A stretch of 64,000 nucleotides of DNA from NCBI GenBank assembly GCA_025917655.1, contig CP084611.1, positions 4,898,001 through 4,962,000 of the forward strand, given 5' to 3'. Under the pieces are notes generated by a model. That model saw only the letters and a list, made by a program, of their open reading frames with translations, did not search any database and had not been told where the DNA came from. Shown one piece after another: positions 46,144-56,765 of this stretch (positions are counted from its first letter, which is position 1; each line of letters begins with the position of its first letter). A program made the translations under genes and the position numbers. This DNA comes from Chlorella sorokiniana (lineage: Eukaryota > Chlorophyta > Trebouxiophyceae > Chlorellales > Chlorellaceae).

Positions 46144-48342
46144 TGCTCCGGAGAGTGTGCGGCGTCAGGCGCTGCTGCCAGCCCCTGGCCTACGCTGCCG
46201 CCTCCCGTTGCAGGGAGCAGCCCACGTGCCTCCCACCCCGCCGGCGCCCAGCCACGATACACCTCCACCGGCAGCCAGCGTGCCGCTACGGGGTCTTCAC
46301 TTCCCAGCATCGCCGCCGCCGCTCCGCTGCCGCCAAACCCCACGGTGGCGGCGCGGCGCCGCCGCTCTGCCGGGGAACAAAGCGGCGCCTGCACGTAGCG
46401 CACCCCCTCCACGGCGGCGTCCCACGCAAAGTGGGTGTGGCCCACCAGGCACAGGTCGGGCGCCAGGGCCGCCAGGCGGCGGCGCAGCGGTACCGATCCC
46501 ACCGCCTTGGCCAGGCCGGGAAGTACAAGTACCGCTTCTCGGGCAGCAGCTCCTGTGGGCGCACAGGGGTACAGGGGGTTGGGCAGAGCGGGGCCTGTGG
46601 TCAAGAGACTTCGAGGGGCCTATTTCTTTGAAAACCTGTTTCAGCACCACTTGCTGTGGGGGTACCCGCACCGAGGCTGCTGTACGGATGTACCGCCGTA
46701 GTGCCGCACCTGGTGGGGCAGGAAATGGGCGAGGGCGATCACGTCGCAGCCGCGGCGCTCAGCCATCAGCCGCCGCCACGCAGGCGACGCGGCGTTCAGC
46801 CCGTCGAGCCATTGCGCCAGCTGCAGCGACCCGGGCTGATCGCCGCCTGCGGCACAAGCGGGAGAGGAGCGGGCAGTGCGGCAAAGGGTCGGTGCCGGCA
46901 GAGAGGGGGAGGCCTGAACATCGCCAATCCTGAGGTCAGGCGGGGCAAGGGCGGGGGGCTTTACAGGCAGCCCCGGGCAGGGACCACATGTGACCCACTC
47001 CCCCGCCTTTGCCATTCTAGTGCCAAGCACCCGGCAGGCCCTGCCGCCAGCAGTCGGCCCCCAGCCTCCATCCCACCATGCTGCATAGGCAGAGCTCAGG
47101 CTCGCCAGCTGAACCCCGCCATTCTCATCCGCCCCCACAGCACACAGAATAACACCCACGCCCGCTAACCGCCGCCCACCCCCGCCATCCACCCAACCCC
47201 GCACCCGCCCACCTGGCACGCTGCTGGGCCAGAGGCAGGCGCTGTAGTCTGCAATGGTCCAGGGGGAGACGGGGGCACTCCGGGGATGTCCGGTTCGCAG
47301 TCGAAGCTCTTGTGGTGCCAGCTGGGTGGAGGGGAGGCGGGGAGGAACAAGTGTGGGCGTAATGTGCTGGCAAGAACAAGCAGGGCTGTGCTGGAAAGCG
47401 CACAGACAGGACGGGGCGGAGGAGCGGAGGGAGGAGCGGAGTGAGTTGCAGCTTGAGGTGGTCAGGGAGGCAGGAGGGATGGGGCGAGCGCAAGCCAAGC
47501 ACGCGCTGCTGCCCGCCTGAGCAGCGGCGCCAGCCAGAGGTTGCCCAGCCGCCGCGGCGATGTGTGCACGCCCAGCGACGCGCACAGCTCCAGCACGCGC
47601 CGCAGCTTAGCATGCGAGTCCATGATGCCGGCGGCCCTGCCAGCAGCGTGTGGTAAGCAGCGGCGCGTCGGCGACGGCCCATGGAATGAATGGCGACGGC
47701 TGTGCGCCCGACGCACCCCAGGCAAGCACCCCCACCTGTCCCGCTCCCGGATCCACAGCTCGTGGTTGCCTGGGGTGTAGAACACGGCGCCGAACTTGCT
47801 TGCCAGGCAGCCCAGCGCTTCCTCCACAGCACCCAGCTCGTCCGAAACGTCGCCGGACACAGCGAGCACATCTCGGCGGTGTGCTTGGCTGTCCAGCCGC
47901 TTGCACCACTCCATGTTCTCAGCATAGTCCACATGCAGATCGGTTGCGGCCAGCACCCTGCATGGGTGCAGGGGGCCGGAAGGGGGAGGCGGGGCCAAAT
48001 GTGCAGCAGGTACGTCGCAAATGCGCAGCAGGGCTGAGCTCAAGGACGGATCGCCACAGAGCTCATGACCGCACCTCACAACCTGCTGCTGCTGCTGCTG
48101 CTGAATCGGCGGCTGCTGCTCTGCTGCCCTTGGAGCGTGCAGCTCGGGTGCTGCAGTCTTGGCCGGTCGGTGAGCTGCCAGCCGCCCTCGCTGCTGCTGC
48201 CGCCGACCGCCGCTGGCGACCGGCTGGGGCGGGCACCGTAACGACTGGTCCGCAGACGCTGCAATGTTTCTGGGATCCGTCCTGGCATGGCGGCAACCGT
48301 TGAACGCACTAGAAGGCGGTGTCCACGCACGCTGTTGAACAA
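45906..48342 (-). CDS. calcineurin-like metallophosphoesterase, copy 1
   Basis: Binuclear-metal phosphoesterase of the calcineurin/PPP-like superfamily (PF00149 type), of a plant-type subgroup with unknown substrate. It starts MFNSVRG at 48342 with a Gln-rich leader. All signature motifs are in order: VLAATDLHVDYAENMEW (DxH, near 47950), DVLAVSGDVSDELGAVEEAL (GD, near 47860), FYTPGNHELWIRERDRW (GNHE, near 47770), WHHKSFDCEPDIPGV (near 47310), DVIALAHFLPHQ (near 46730) and DLCLVGHTHFAWDAAVEGVR (GHTH, near 46440). The C-terminus has a run of about 15 Gln (CTG repeat, 46100-46145) and ends LRAHWSDY at 45906. One base is missing relative to copy 2 in the C run after PDIPGVP (near 47270) and in the G run near 48232. 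Both copies share a break after RYLYFP (near 46520). Confidence 0.85.
46098..46147. repeat. CTG/CAG trinucleotide repeat coding for Gln
   Basis: About 15 CTG codon units (one TTG interruption at the right end), read as poly-Gln on the minus strand in the phosphoesterase. The matching repeat in copy 2 (54537-54590) is slightly longer. Confidence 0.85.
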
Positions 48343-50345
48343 CCAAACACAGCGCGCTCGCGTGATAAAGCCATTATCGGTACAGCATGGACCACGTCCG
48401 AATGGGCGGCTACTTCATCTGGAAAATGGCCACGCAGGAGGGATTCATGCACCTGACGATGACCAGTCCTTGTGTGCCGCCTGGCAGAGCATGCCGCTGC
48501 TTGCCTCTCTCTCAAGCTCTGGATCTCTATTCGGGTTCCTGCTTCTCTTTCCTTGTCTCATTCACGTCCTCACAGGATCAGTAAAGCATCAAGCATGAAC
48601 AGTGGTGGCATAACATCATACGGGCGATCACCCAACATCGTAAAAGTGATCAGAAGATGCGGCAGGCGGTCGATGGCTCGGCCCCCCAACGTGCCGGGAG
48701 CATGCGAAGGACAATCCTATCGTGTGCCTGCCCACAGAACCAGGAAGAAGAGCACTGCACAGGTGGGGCCGCAGGGAATGTTCCTGTATCACTGCAGGCA
48801 ACAATGAACCAGCTGCCACCTTGTATAACCCAAACGGGCGACTCTCAGTGCACATCAGCTGCCACAAGCCGGGGCTGGCGGCTCACCCAGGGGGCCAGTG
48901 GTGACAGCGGTCAGGGCAGTGCGGTGTGAAGCCATGCGCCCTGGCAGCGCTTTTGCAACATGTGACCAATAGGGGCAGAAGGCTCGCTTGATGCATGTGA
49001 GCCCGCATGCATAGGCATCGACGCTCCAGTGGCATTGCATGCAAGCATCTCTGCCAGGCACGCAAAAAGAAACCCACCTGGAAGAGCATCGAAGATGCTG
49101 TGGGTGTGCAGCAGCAAGCCAAAAAACAGGCACAAGAGTGTATGCACCATGTGGAAGGCATGCAACGAACCCTCCAGCAAGTCTGCCAAGCCGGCAGTGA
49201 GGAGCAGCAGCTGCACTGGGGCTGACTGCTGCCAAAGGCGGCAACCCGAGGGATGCAGGGCACAGGGCAGGTAGTAATTTGCCACCCCTGAGGGCCCATA
49301 TAGGATGGAGCCTGTAGTGGCTGGCCGCACAGGACGATCCCTGCCATCGTAAAGAGCAGCATGGAGCAGCCCGCCCATGCCGCCGTGCCATCACTCTTCG
49401 TGGCACTGCGGCATGGGCGGCCTGCTCAATACTGATCTTTATGATGGCAGGGATTGCCCTGCACGGCCAGGCCACTACAGGCTCCATCCTTTATGGGCTT
49501 GCAGTGGTGGCAAATTACTACCTGCCCTGCATCCCTCTGGTTGCCGCATATGGCGGCAGCGCTGCCCCGGTGCAGCTGCTGCTCCTCACCTGCCGGCTCG
49601 GCAGACCTGCTGGTGGGATCGATGCATGTCGCATTGCCGCGAAAGGTGACCGCAGCGCGCTGGCGCTGCCGCCAGGCGCTCGCGGGAGACCTGGGTTGGC
49701 CCTGTGCGCCGCCAGCTGTGGCTGGTACAGGCATAGGATCGCTTGGCCCTATGCCTGCATTTTGCGCTGAGTTCTGCAGCACGAAGGGGACAGAAGGAGG
49801 CGTGGGGGGGAGTGCAGCAGCGGGTTGGAAGCTGCTCTTGCCAGCCAGACTGCCACCAACACCCTTGCTGCAATCAACACAGGGCTCTGCAGTGATTTAG
49901 CATGCTACGAGGCTTACGGAGGGAGTGAGGCACAAGCTGACAGAGCTCGTTTCCCACCAGGTGCGTCCAATGCCTCCAACCACCCCTTGATAGTGAAGGC
50001 TTCCTGCCATCCCCTGCATGCATGCAAAACCCGCCCTCACCAAGCCTGGGGCAGGGGAGGCGCCGATGGACGAAGACATTAGGCCTGCCACGATGTCTCC
50101 TTGGTTGAAACAGTGGGTTTAGAGTTGTCAGAAGGCCAGCATGTTGGTGGAGCTAGCTGCTGTCAGCTGAAATGGCTGACACAGTGTGAGCTGGGAGGGG
50201 GAGGAAAGGACAGCATGAGTACGACTGCTGCCGGTATCAGCCCGACTGCTACCATGCTCGAAACATCCTGTCACTTGTGCTGGGTGAAAGTAAAAAGCTA
50301 GATGGAAACGTGAAGCAGCAGTGACAGCAGCAGTGCCAGCTCCGT
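48343..50345. repeat. duplicated block X, copy 1 (no firm gene; contains a long hairpin)
   Basis: Upstream of phosphoesterase copy 1. Position 48343-48930 differs from unit 2 by scattered substitutions and indels. From about 48940 to 50220 the two copies are almost identical (for example one base in the AAAAAGAAA/AAAAGAAAA stretch near 49070). Open frames of about 150 codons on both strands carry hydrophobic segments such as APVQLLLLTAGLADLLEG, but their frames shift between the two hairpin arms. I treat them as remnants of a membrane-protein gene piece, not as genes. Confidence 0.65.
49160..49628. repeat. long imperfect inverted repeat (hairpin), copy 1
   Basis: The left arm, 49160-49389, is the reverse complement of the right arm, 49402-49628, with a loop of about 12 nt (ATCACTCTTCGT). 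Matching segments include CTACAGGCTCCATCCT and GGCAAATTACTACCTGCCCT in both arms. Identity is roughly 80-85% by eye, with small indels. Transcription through it would give a stem of about 230 bp. Confidence 0.85.
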
Positions 50346-50348
50346 CAC

Positions 50349-51783
50349 CACTAGTAGATATGGGTGGCTTTGACCAGCATTTGTACCCACTTCCTGCTCC
50401 TTTACCACCTTTACTGAAAACGACGGTTTCTGGTCTTTATGAGGGCCAGTAACCCCTCTTAGTGATGAAGGAGGTATTCTTAGGCCTCCTGGCTGTCAAA
50501 GACAGGCTGCCCTAAAAGGCGGTAATAGGGTCCGCGCAAATGGGTTACGGGCCGCCATAAAGTGGTAGAGTGCACTCGTCACTCGCCACTCTCCACTCTC
50601 CACCTTGCCAACGCGCCAACTCCGCTAAATGCATTGTCCTGGATCGGTTGGCTTGTTTTCAATCCGAACAGGCGCAGTGGGCCTCCCGTTTTGCGGCCCA
50701 TTTTCGGTGGCAGGACAAGTACTGCTGGCTGTCGGCTCAAACTCGGTGCCCTTTTGGTGCCCCGGCGCTGTCTATATCGCTTACTTTTCTGACGTATATG
50801 CTCTAATAAGCTCTTTTGAGCTTTCTTCAGCCTCTAGGAGCAGGCGTGCGGCCGTCTCGCAAACCGGGCGACCCTTTACGCGGCCTCTATCGCGCAGCGG
50901 CATTCGATAATAGCGCCCATCACGATGCACTGATAGAAGGTGTGTGTTTTGGGGGCTGCGCGGCTAGTTACTGGTGGCCGCCAACTGCCGCTGCTGCCAC
51001 CAACGGTTGCTGCGCAGCATCACTTGCACCCTTCTGATGCTCCTAGCCAGCGTCAAAAATCACAACTTGGGGTGTGACTGTTTTCCAGGCACCCACTGGG
51101 CGTGTACGAGAGCCATGAGGGGCCTCACACGCCCTATAGCCGTGGTAGCACTTAGCAACGGAGCGCTCCTAGCTAGCTAGCGTCAAGTGTTGCACATGCA
51201 ACAGAACTTTTCTCCTTGACTGGTGAGCAAGGCGCAGGCTTGCCTTCCAGCTGTATGCGTTAGTGGTCACGTTTCTTGTGTTGTTTGTGTGGGTTCTGTG
51301 CACTATGCATGGGGGACTACCCACAAAGCACTTGGTGCGTCCATGGTTTTGACGCGCGGCCCCCCCCTCTTCCCACCACAGGAGACACTACTTGTTGTTT
51401 CATTCATCTTTGTGTAACTACCAGCGCAGTTTATAGATGCAGAATGGGAATAAAGGGCAGCTGGTTAAGAAGCGGGTTGAAAAGGGGGACAAAGGGCTTC
51501 ACCAGCTATTATAACCTGCTAGATTAGCAGGTGAATAATTTGGTTGCTGAGAATTACTGGATTTTATACTGCCTTTCCTATCACCTCTTATTTCACCACT
51601 TTCTGCTGAAAAGGTGGTAAGCACGCTTTTCACCCAGTAAAAAGCATGTCACCATCAAATATTTTGGGGTGAATAAGTAGGTACTGCCCAATAAAGAGGG
51701 TGATCTCAAAAGGTAGTAAAACTCCTTTTGGCTTGTGGGGAAGGGGGTGAAAATTGGGTGAAAATGGACCGAAATTACTAGTG
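50349..51783. mobile_element. non-autonomous CACTA (En/Spm-type) DNA transposon
   Basis: It begins CACTAGTA and ends TACTAGTG, the CACTA/TAGTG termini of the family. It is flanked by a 3-bp target duplication CAC (50346-50348 and 51784-51786), the expected size. It is AT-richer than its surroundings. The subterminal zones carry repeated short motifs of the AAAGGTGGTAA / CCACCTTTAC kind (50400-50530, 51590-51730). Length 1435 bp. No transposase-like frame is recognisable; the longest open frames (50562-50910) have no motif, so it would need an outside transposase. Unit 2 has an empty site at about 58770 with the same flanks and equal spacing, so this looks like an insertion after the duplication. 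Confidence 0.85.
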
Positions 51784-52096
51784 CACAATGCTGCATGGCC
51801 AGCTGGCAGCGCTGGCGGCACAACAGACCTGAATGGGGCGTGTACTGTGTGGCCTGGATACACCATTTCAGGCATGGAAATGAAGGGCGCAGCATCACCT
51901 TCGTCATATGACACGTTGTAGATCAGCCAGCCTCTGCCGCCCCTTTGAGTACGACATGGAGCGACAGGGCGCCGTCTCCCGCCAGCCTGTCGTGCTCTGC
52001 GTGTTTTCTTGCTGCTTGATCCTCTCCTGGTCCTCCTTCTTCTTGAGCGCGAAATTGGGCTGTTCTGCAGCATTCTGGAAGCTGTTGGGGTTTCTC

Positions 52097-53028
52097 ATGG
52101 ACTATCTCGAAGAGTTGAGCAACTGGGTCTTTCGCCCATCGCCTGGTACACCGCGCCACCACGGTGGCGTCAGCGTTCCTGTAAAGCGGTCAATGACGAA
52201 CGAGCAAAGCCAGTGGAGACCAGAGACCCCGCCCGGCTGCGACGCTTGCGAGTTTGGGATTTGGAGCTGAGGATCGAGCACTTTGAGGTGTGTACAAGCG
52301 CAGCAGACTTCCACGGGTCCATCTTCCGTTCAGCCTTCAGCCTCTTTTTCAGCCAGACGGCGGGCGTCTGCCGCCGGTGTGCTTGGTGCCGCTCAACGCT
52401 GTTGCGTTTGACATCCCTGCTTTGCTTTGCAGCATGATGCGAAGAAGTATGAACGCTTGGCAGCCAAATGGCGTGAAGAGGGAGTGAGCGTTCCTGGCTG
52501 CCCAGGATGCCCTGGCGGTGCAGGCATGCCGCGCCGTGTTGCGGTGTCGTACGCTGCATACGCCGCGTTCGCGGAAGCTCGCTACACCCAGCTTTGCGAG
52601 GAGCTGAAGGCGGTACATGAACAGCGACGGTTCCGTGTGCTGGCCGTGCCTGTGTATGACCTGGGGGCGAGGAGGAGTGCGTGGCTGCGATGCGGGCCGT
52701 GCCTGCCACCGACCTGTGTGCCGCCTGTCATCAAATGTTGGACAAAGTGAGCATGCTTTGTTTGACGATGTTGTGCATTCCACCGTGTTGTTCCTGCTAC
52801 CAGGTCGCTGCTTTGTGGTGGCTGGATGCCGCCGCATGCTTGCTTGCAGCCCTGGGTCGTTCAGCCGCTTCCTTTTGCGACTGCGCAGGTCGAGGCCTTT
52901 GATGAGTTCCTTCGGCGGGATGTGCAGCGGCTTATCTCTCAGCTTCGCAGAGATGGCAAACAATTTGGCGATGAACAGGCTCGACTGGCAGGGGTGCAGC
53001 GAGCAGGCGTCGGTTCGGACACCGTGTA
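52097..53028 (+). pseudogene. gene Y, copy 1 (unrecognised; frame-damaged or mis-sequenced)
   Basis: Same three-exon layout as copy 2: exon A 52097-52287, exon B 52433-52746, exon C 52889-53028. Recognisable sequence includes KAVNDERAKPVETRDPARLR, HDAKKYERLAAKWREEG, PGCPGCPGGAGMPRRVAVSY, AEARYTQLCEELKAV and EAFDEFLRRDVQRLISQLRR. Exon C is open and ends GSDTV. Exons A and B are each one base short compared with copy 2, so the frame is lost in both. It is either a decayed duplicate or the same base-loss artefact seen elsewhere. Function unknown. Confidence 0.55.
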
Positions 53029-53333
53029 AGGCCCTGGACGTGCATAAGTTGCAAGGGTGGCGTGCTCGCCACAGGAACGTGGTGTGTGCAATAGGTGTGT
53101 AGGGGTCCTGGCCTGCTGCTGCGGACTGTGCTGCAGCGGCTGTTTGGTGCAAGGCAGGGCATGTCACCGTTGCGAAGCTCTGTCTTTGGCGCATTGGGAC
53201 GCTTTTCAACGCTGCACCGCCATTGCAGCTGTCCATCTCTGCACATTTCATCGCTGCGCAAGCCTTGCACGCCCTTTTCAACGTCTCGCCTCCTACCCCG
53301 CCTCTATGCTCTCCGCTCCCTGCTACCCTGCAG

Positions 53334-53821
53334 ACACCGCGGCCAGGGCACCAGGCGTGCCAAGGTGCCGCAGTTCCAGCGCCACGACAAGGACAGCGGC
53401 AGCCCCGAGGTGCAGATTGCGCGGCTCACTGCCCGCGTGGCGCAGCTGACTGAGCACCTGGCCGAGCACAAGAAGGACTACTCGTCCGCGTCCTGCTGGC
53501 GGTGCTGTGCCAGCGCAAGCAGATGACGCTGTACCTGCAGGTGCGGGAGAGGGGAGACGCTGTGCATGTGGGCTCTGGGGGCGGGATGGCGGGGCAAGTG
53601 CACAGTCTGCAGGCCGGCAGCGCGCTTTACAGCTGGGCTAGCCAACAGACGCGCCTCCTTGGGCGCTCACTTCACCCACTCCACTGCTGTCCTGACCTCC
53701 CTCCTTGGCCCCCTGCCATCCAACTCGCCCCCTGCAGCGCACTGACAAGGCCAAGCATGAGGAGGTTGTTGCCAACCTGGGCATCCGCCCCCTCGAGGCC
53801 GAGCTGACCGCCCGCGGCTGA
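53334..53821 (+). pseudogene. uS15 fragment, copy 2
   Basis: Corresponds to exon 3 (53334-53540) and exon 4 (53738-53821) of plastid uS15. Both transit-peptide exons are missing; sequence upstream is the end of gene [21 protein letters not shown] and [14 protein letters not shown] are intact. After that, bases are lost where copy 1 codes SRRGLL, so the frame breaks. Exon 4 has Lys-to-Glu (IRPLEAEL) and Tyr-to-His changes relative to copy 1. It has no leader and should not make a plastid protein. Confidence 0.85.
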
Positions 53822-54340
53822 GCGGCGCCTGGCGCCAGGTTGGCGTGCGAGCACGTCACGTGTCTCCCACAAGTCTTCCCCCAGGTCTCGTATGTTTCCC
53901 TTGATGCTTGCTTTCCTTGCGCTGTTTTCCCGTCCTTTTAATCCCACCAGGCTGCCCTGCAATCCTGTAAGCAGGCAGCGCAAGGCTTGTTGCCCGCCAG
54001 GCACTCCATTCAGGCACTACATCCAGTCCAAAAACCTCGTTGCTGGGGTGGAGGGCATCGGGCAGGCAGGCAGCTGGCCTTGCTGTCGCCGCGGTCAGCC
54101 GCCGTCCGACTCGGCATCGCTGCTGGAGCCGCCGCCGCCCGCTCGTGCTGCGCGCGCCCGCCGCTTCTCATACACTCGAGCCACCCAAGGCGCCATTGCC
54201 AAGTCGTCAGGCCGCCGCGGCGGACCGAACGCTGCAGAATGAAGCGAGGAGCGAGCAGCGCGTGTAAAGGACGGCTGGGCGTGGGTCGCTTCAATCTCGA
54301 GCACTGGGCGAGGCAGCACAAGCAGCAGGCCAGGCGCTCA

Positions 54341-54535
54341 CTAGAAGTCGCTCCAGTGCGCGCGCAGCGGCGGCGCCATAGCGCCTTGCCGCAGCGGCTG
54401 CCACCCTTCGGCGGCCCACGCGCGCAGCTGCTGCCGTTGGGAAGGGCACAGCGAGCTGGCTGTGCAGGCAGCGGCTGGGTTGTCCAGCGCCTCGCCTGCC
54501 CCCAGCTGCTCGCCACCCGGCCGCTCTGCCCCAAG

Positions 54536-54587
<52 letters not shown>

Positions 54588-56765
54588 GGGAGTGTGCTGC
54601 AACAGGAGCCGCTGCCAGCCCCTGGCCTACGCCGCCGCCTCCCGCCGAAGGGAGCAGCCCACGTGCCTCCCACCCCGCCGGCGCCCAGCCACGATACACC
54701 TCCACCGGCAGCCAGCGTGCCGCCACGGGGTCTTCACCCCCAGCATCGCCGCCGCCGCCCCACTGCCGCCAAACCCCACCGTGGTGGCGCGGCGCCGCCG
54801 CTCTGCCGGGAACACAGCGGCGCATGCACGTAGCGCACCCTCCACGGCGGCGTCCCACGCAAAGTGGGTGTGGCCCACCAGGCACAGGTCGGGCGCCAGG
54901 GCCGCCAGGCGGCGGCGCAGCGGCACCGATCCCACCGCCTTGGCCAGGCCGGGAAGTACAAGTACCGCTTCTCGGGCAGCAGCTCCTGTGGGCGCACAGG
55001 GGTACAGGGGTTGGGCAGAGCGGGGCCTGTGGTCAAGAGACTTCGAGGGGCCTGCTTCTTTGAAAACCTGTTTCAGCACCACTTGCTGTGGGGTACCCGC
55101 ACCGAAGCTGCTGTACAGATGTACCGCCGTAGTGCCGCACCTGGTGGGGCAGGAAATGGGCGAGGGCATTCACGTCGCAGCCGCGTCGCTCAGCCATCAG
55201 CCGCCGCCAGGCGGGCGAAGCGGCGTTCAGCCCGTCGAGCCATTGCGCCAGCTGCAGCGACCCGGGCTCATCGCCGCCTGCGGCACAAGCGGGAGAGGAG
55301 CGGGCAGTGCGGCAAAGAGTCGGTGCCGGCAGAGCGGGAAGGGGGGCTGAACATCGCCATTCCTGGGGTCAGGCGGGGCAAGGCTTCTAAAGGCAGCCCC
55401 GGGCAGGGACCACACACGTGACCCCTTCCCTCGTCTTCTCCATTCTAGTGCCAAGCGCCTGGCAGGCCCTGCCGCCAGAAGTCGGACCCCAGCCTCCGTC
55501 CCACCATGCTGCATAGGCAGAGCTCAGGCTCGCCAGCTGAGCCCCCGCCATCCTCATCCGCCCACCACAGCCTACAGAATAACACCTGAGCCCACTAATC
55601 CACCCACCCCCACCATCCACCCAACCCCGCACCCGCCCACCTGGCACGCTGCTGGGCCAGAGGCAGGCGCTGTAGTCTGCAATGGTCCAGGGGGAGACGG
55701 GGGGCACTCCGGGGATGTCCGGTTCGCGGTCAAAGCTCTTGTGGTGCCAGCTGGGTGGAGGGGAGGCGGGGAGGAACAAGTGTGGGCGTAATGTGCTGGC
55801 AGGAACAAGCAGGGCTGTGCTAGAACAAGCGGGGCGGAGGAGAGGAGGAGGAGCGGAGTGAGTTGCAGCGTGGGCTGGTCAGGGAGGCAGGAGGGATGGG
55901 ACGAGCGCAAGCCAAACACGCGCTGCTGCCCGCCTGAGCAGCGGCGCTAGCCAGAGGTTGCCCAGCCGCCGCGGCGACGTGTGCACGCCCAGCGACGCGC
56001 ACAGCTCCAGCACGCGCCGCAGCTTAGCATGCGAGTCCATGATGCCGGCGGCCCTGCCAGCAGCGTGTGGTAAGCAGCGGCGCGGTCGGCGACGGCCCAT
56101 GGAATGAATGGCGACGGCTGTGCGCCCGACGCACCCCAGGCAAGCACCCCCACCTGTCCCGCTCCCGGATCCACAGCTCGTGGTTGCCTGGGGTGTAGAA
56201 TACGGCGCCGAACTTGCTTGCCAGGCAGCCCAGCGCTTCCTCCAGAGCACCCAGCTCGTCCGAAACGTCGCCGGACACAGCGAGCACATCTCGGCGGTGT
56301 GCTTGGCTGTCCAGCCGCTTGCACCACTCCATGTTCTCAGCATAGTCCACATGCAGGTCGGTTGCGGCCAGCACCCTGCATGGGTGCAGGGGGGCCGGAA
56401 GGGTGGGGAGGCGGGGCCAAATGTGAAGCAGGGCCGTCGCAAATGCGCAGCAGGGCTGAGCTCAAGGACGGATCGCCACAGAGCTCATGACCGCACCTCA
56501 CAACCTGCTGCTGCTGCTGCTGCTGAGTCGGCGGCTGCTGCCCTGCTGCCCTTGGAGCGTGCAGCTCGGGTGCTGCAGTCTTGGCCGGTCGGTGAGCTGC
56601 CAGCCGCCCTCGCTGCTGCTGCCGCCGACCGCCGCTGGCGACCGGCTGGGGGCGGGCACCGTAACGACTGGTCCGCAGACGCTGCAATGTTTCTGGGACC
56701 CGTCCTGACATGGAGGCAACCGTTGGAAGCCCTAGAAGGCGCTGTCCACGCACGCTGTTGAACAA
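54341..56765 (-). CDS. calcineurin-like metallophosphoesterase, copy 2
   Basis: Duplicate of the gene at 45906-48342 with the same signature motifs: DLHVDYAENMEW (near 56365), DVLAVSGDVSDELGALEEAL, GNHELWIRERDRW (near 56180), WHHKSFDREPDIPGVPPVSP (near 55720), HFLPHQ and DLCLVGHTHFAWDAAVEG (near 54880). It ends LRAHWSDF. The start MFNSVRG (56765) matches copy 1. Here the run after PDIPGVP has the extra base that keeps PVSPWTIADYSACLWPSSVP in frame, and the leader G run is also longer. On the other hand, two bases fewer in the C run near 54838 shift the part after the GHTH motif. The poly-Gln run is slightly longer than in copy 1. Coding differences look mild, so either copy may be functional. 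Which copy is expressed is unknown. Confidence 0.8.
54537..54590. repeat. CTG/CAG repeat in phosphoesterase copy 2
   Basis: About 17 uninterrupted CTG units coding for Gln on the minus strand. It is longer and purer than in copy 1, which has a TTG interruption. Confidence 0.85.

Larger units (their letters stand above)
44815..53255. repeat. segmental tandem duplication, unit 1
   Basis: Similarity to unit 2 begins in uS15 intron 2 (GCTGCACGAGCCTTGCACGC at 44815 against GCTGCGCAAGCCTTGCACGC near 53255). It continues through uS15 exons 3-4, the metallophosphoesterase gene, the hairpin block and gene Y. The unit is about 8.4 kb, of which about 1.44 kb is a CACTA insertion absent from unit 2. Edges were judged by eye. 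Confidence 0.85.

Noticed and set aside
48883-49378. Open frames of about 155-160 codons in the hairpin block, kept in both units
   Set aside because: Conservation is explained by near-identity of the whole block. The two hairpin arms support different frames, so it reads as gene remnant, not gene.
50562-50910. Open frames inside the CACTA element as a transposase
   Set aside because: Short, no catalytic motif, and the element is too small for an autonomous En/Spm.
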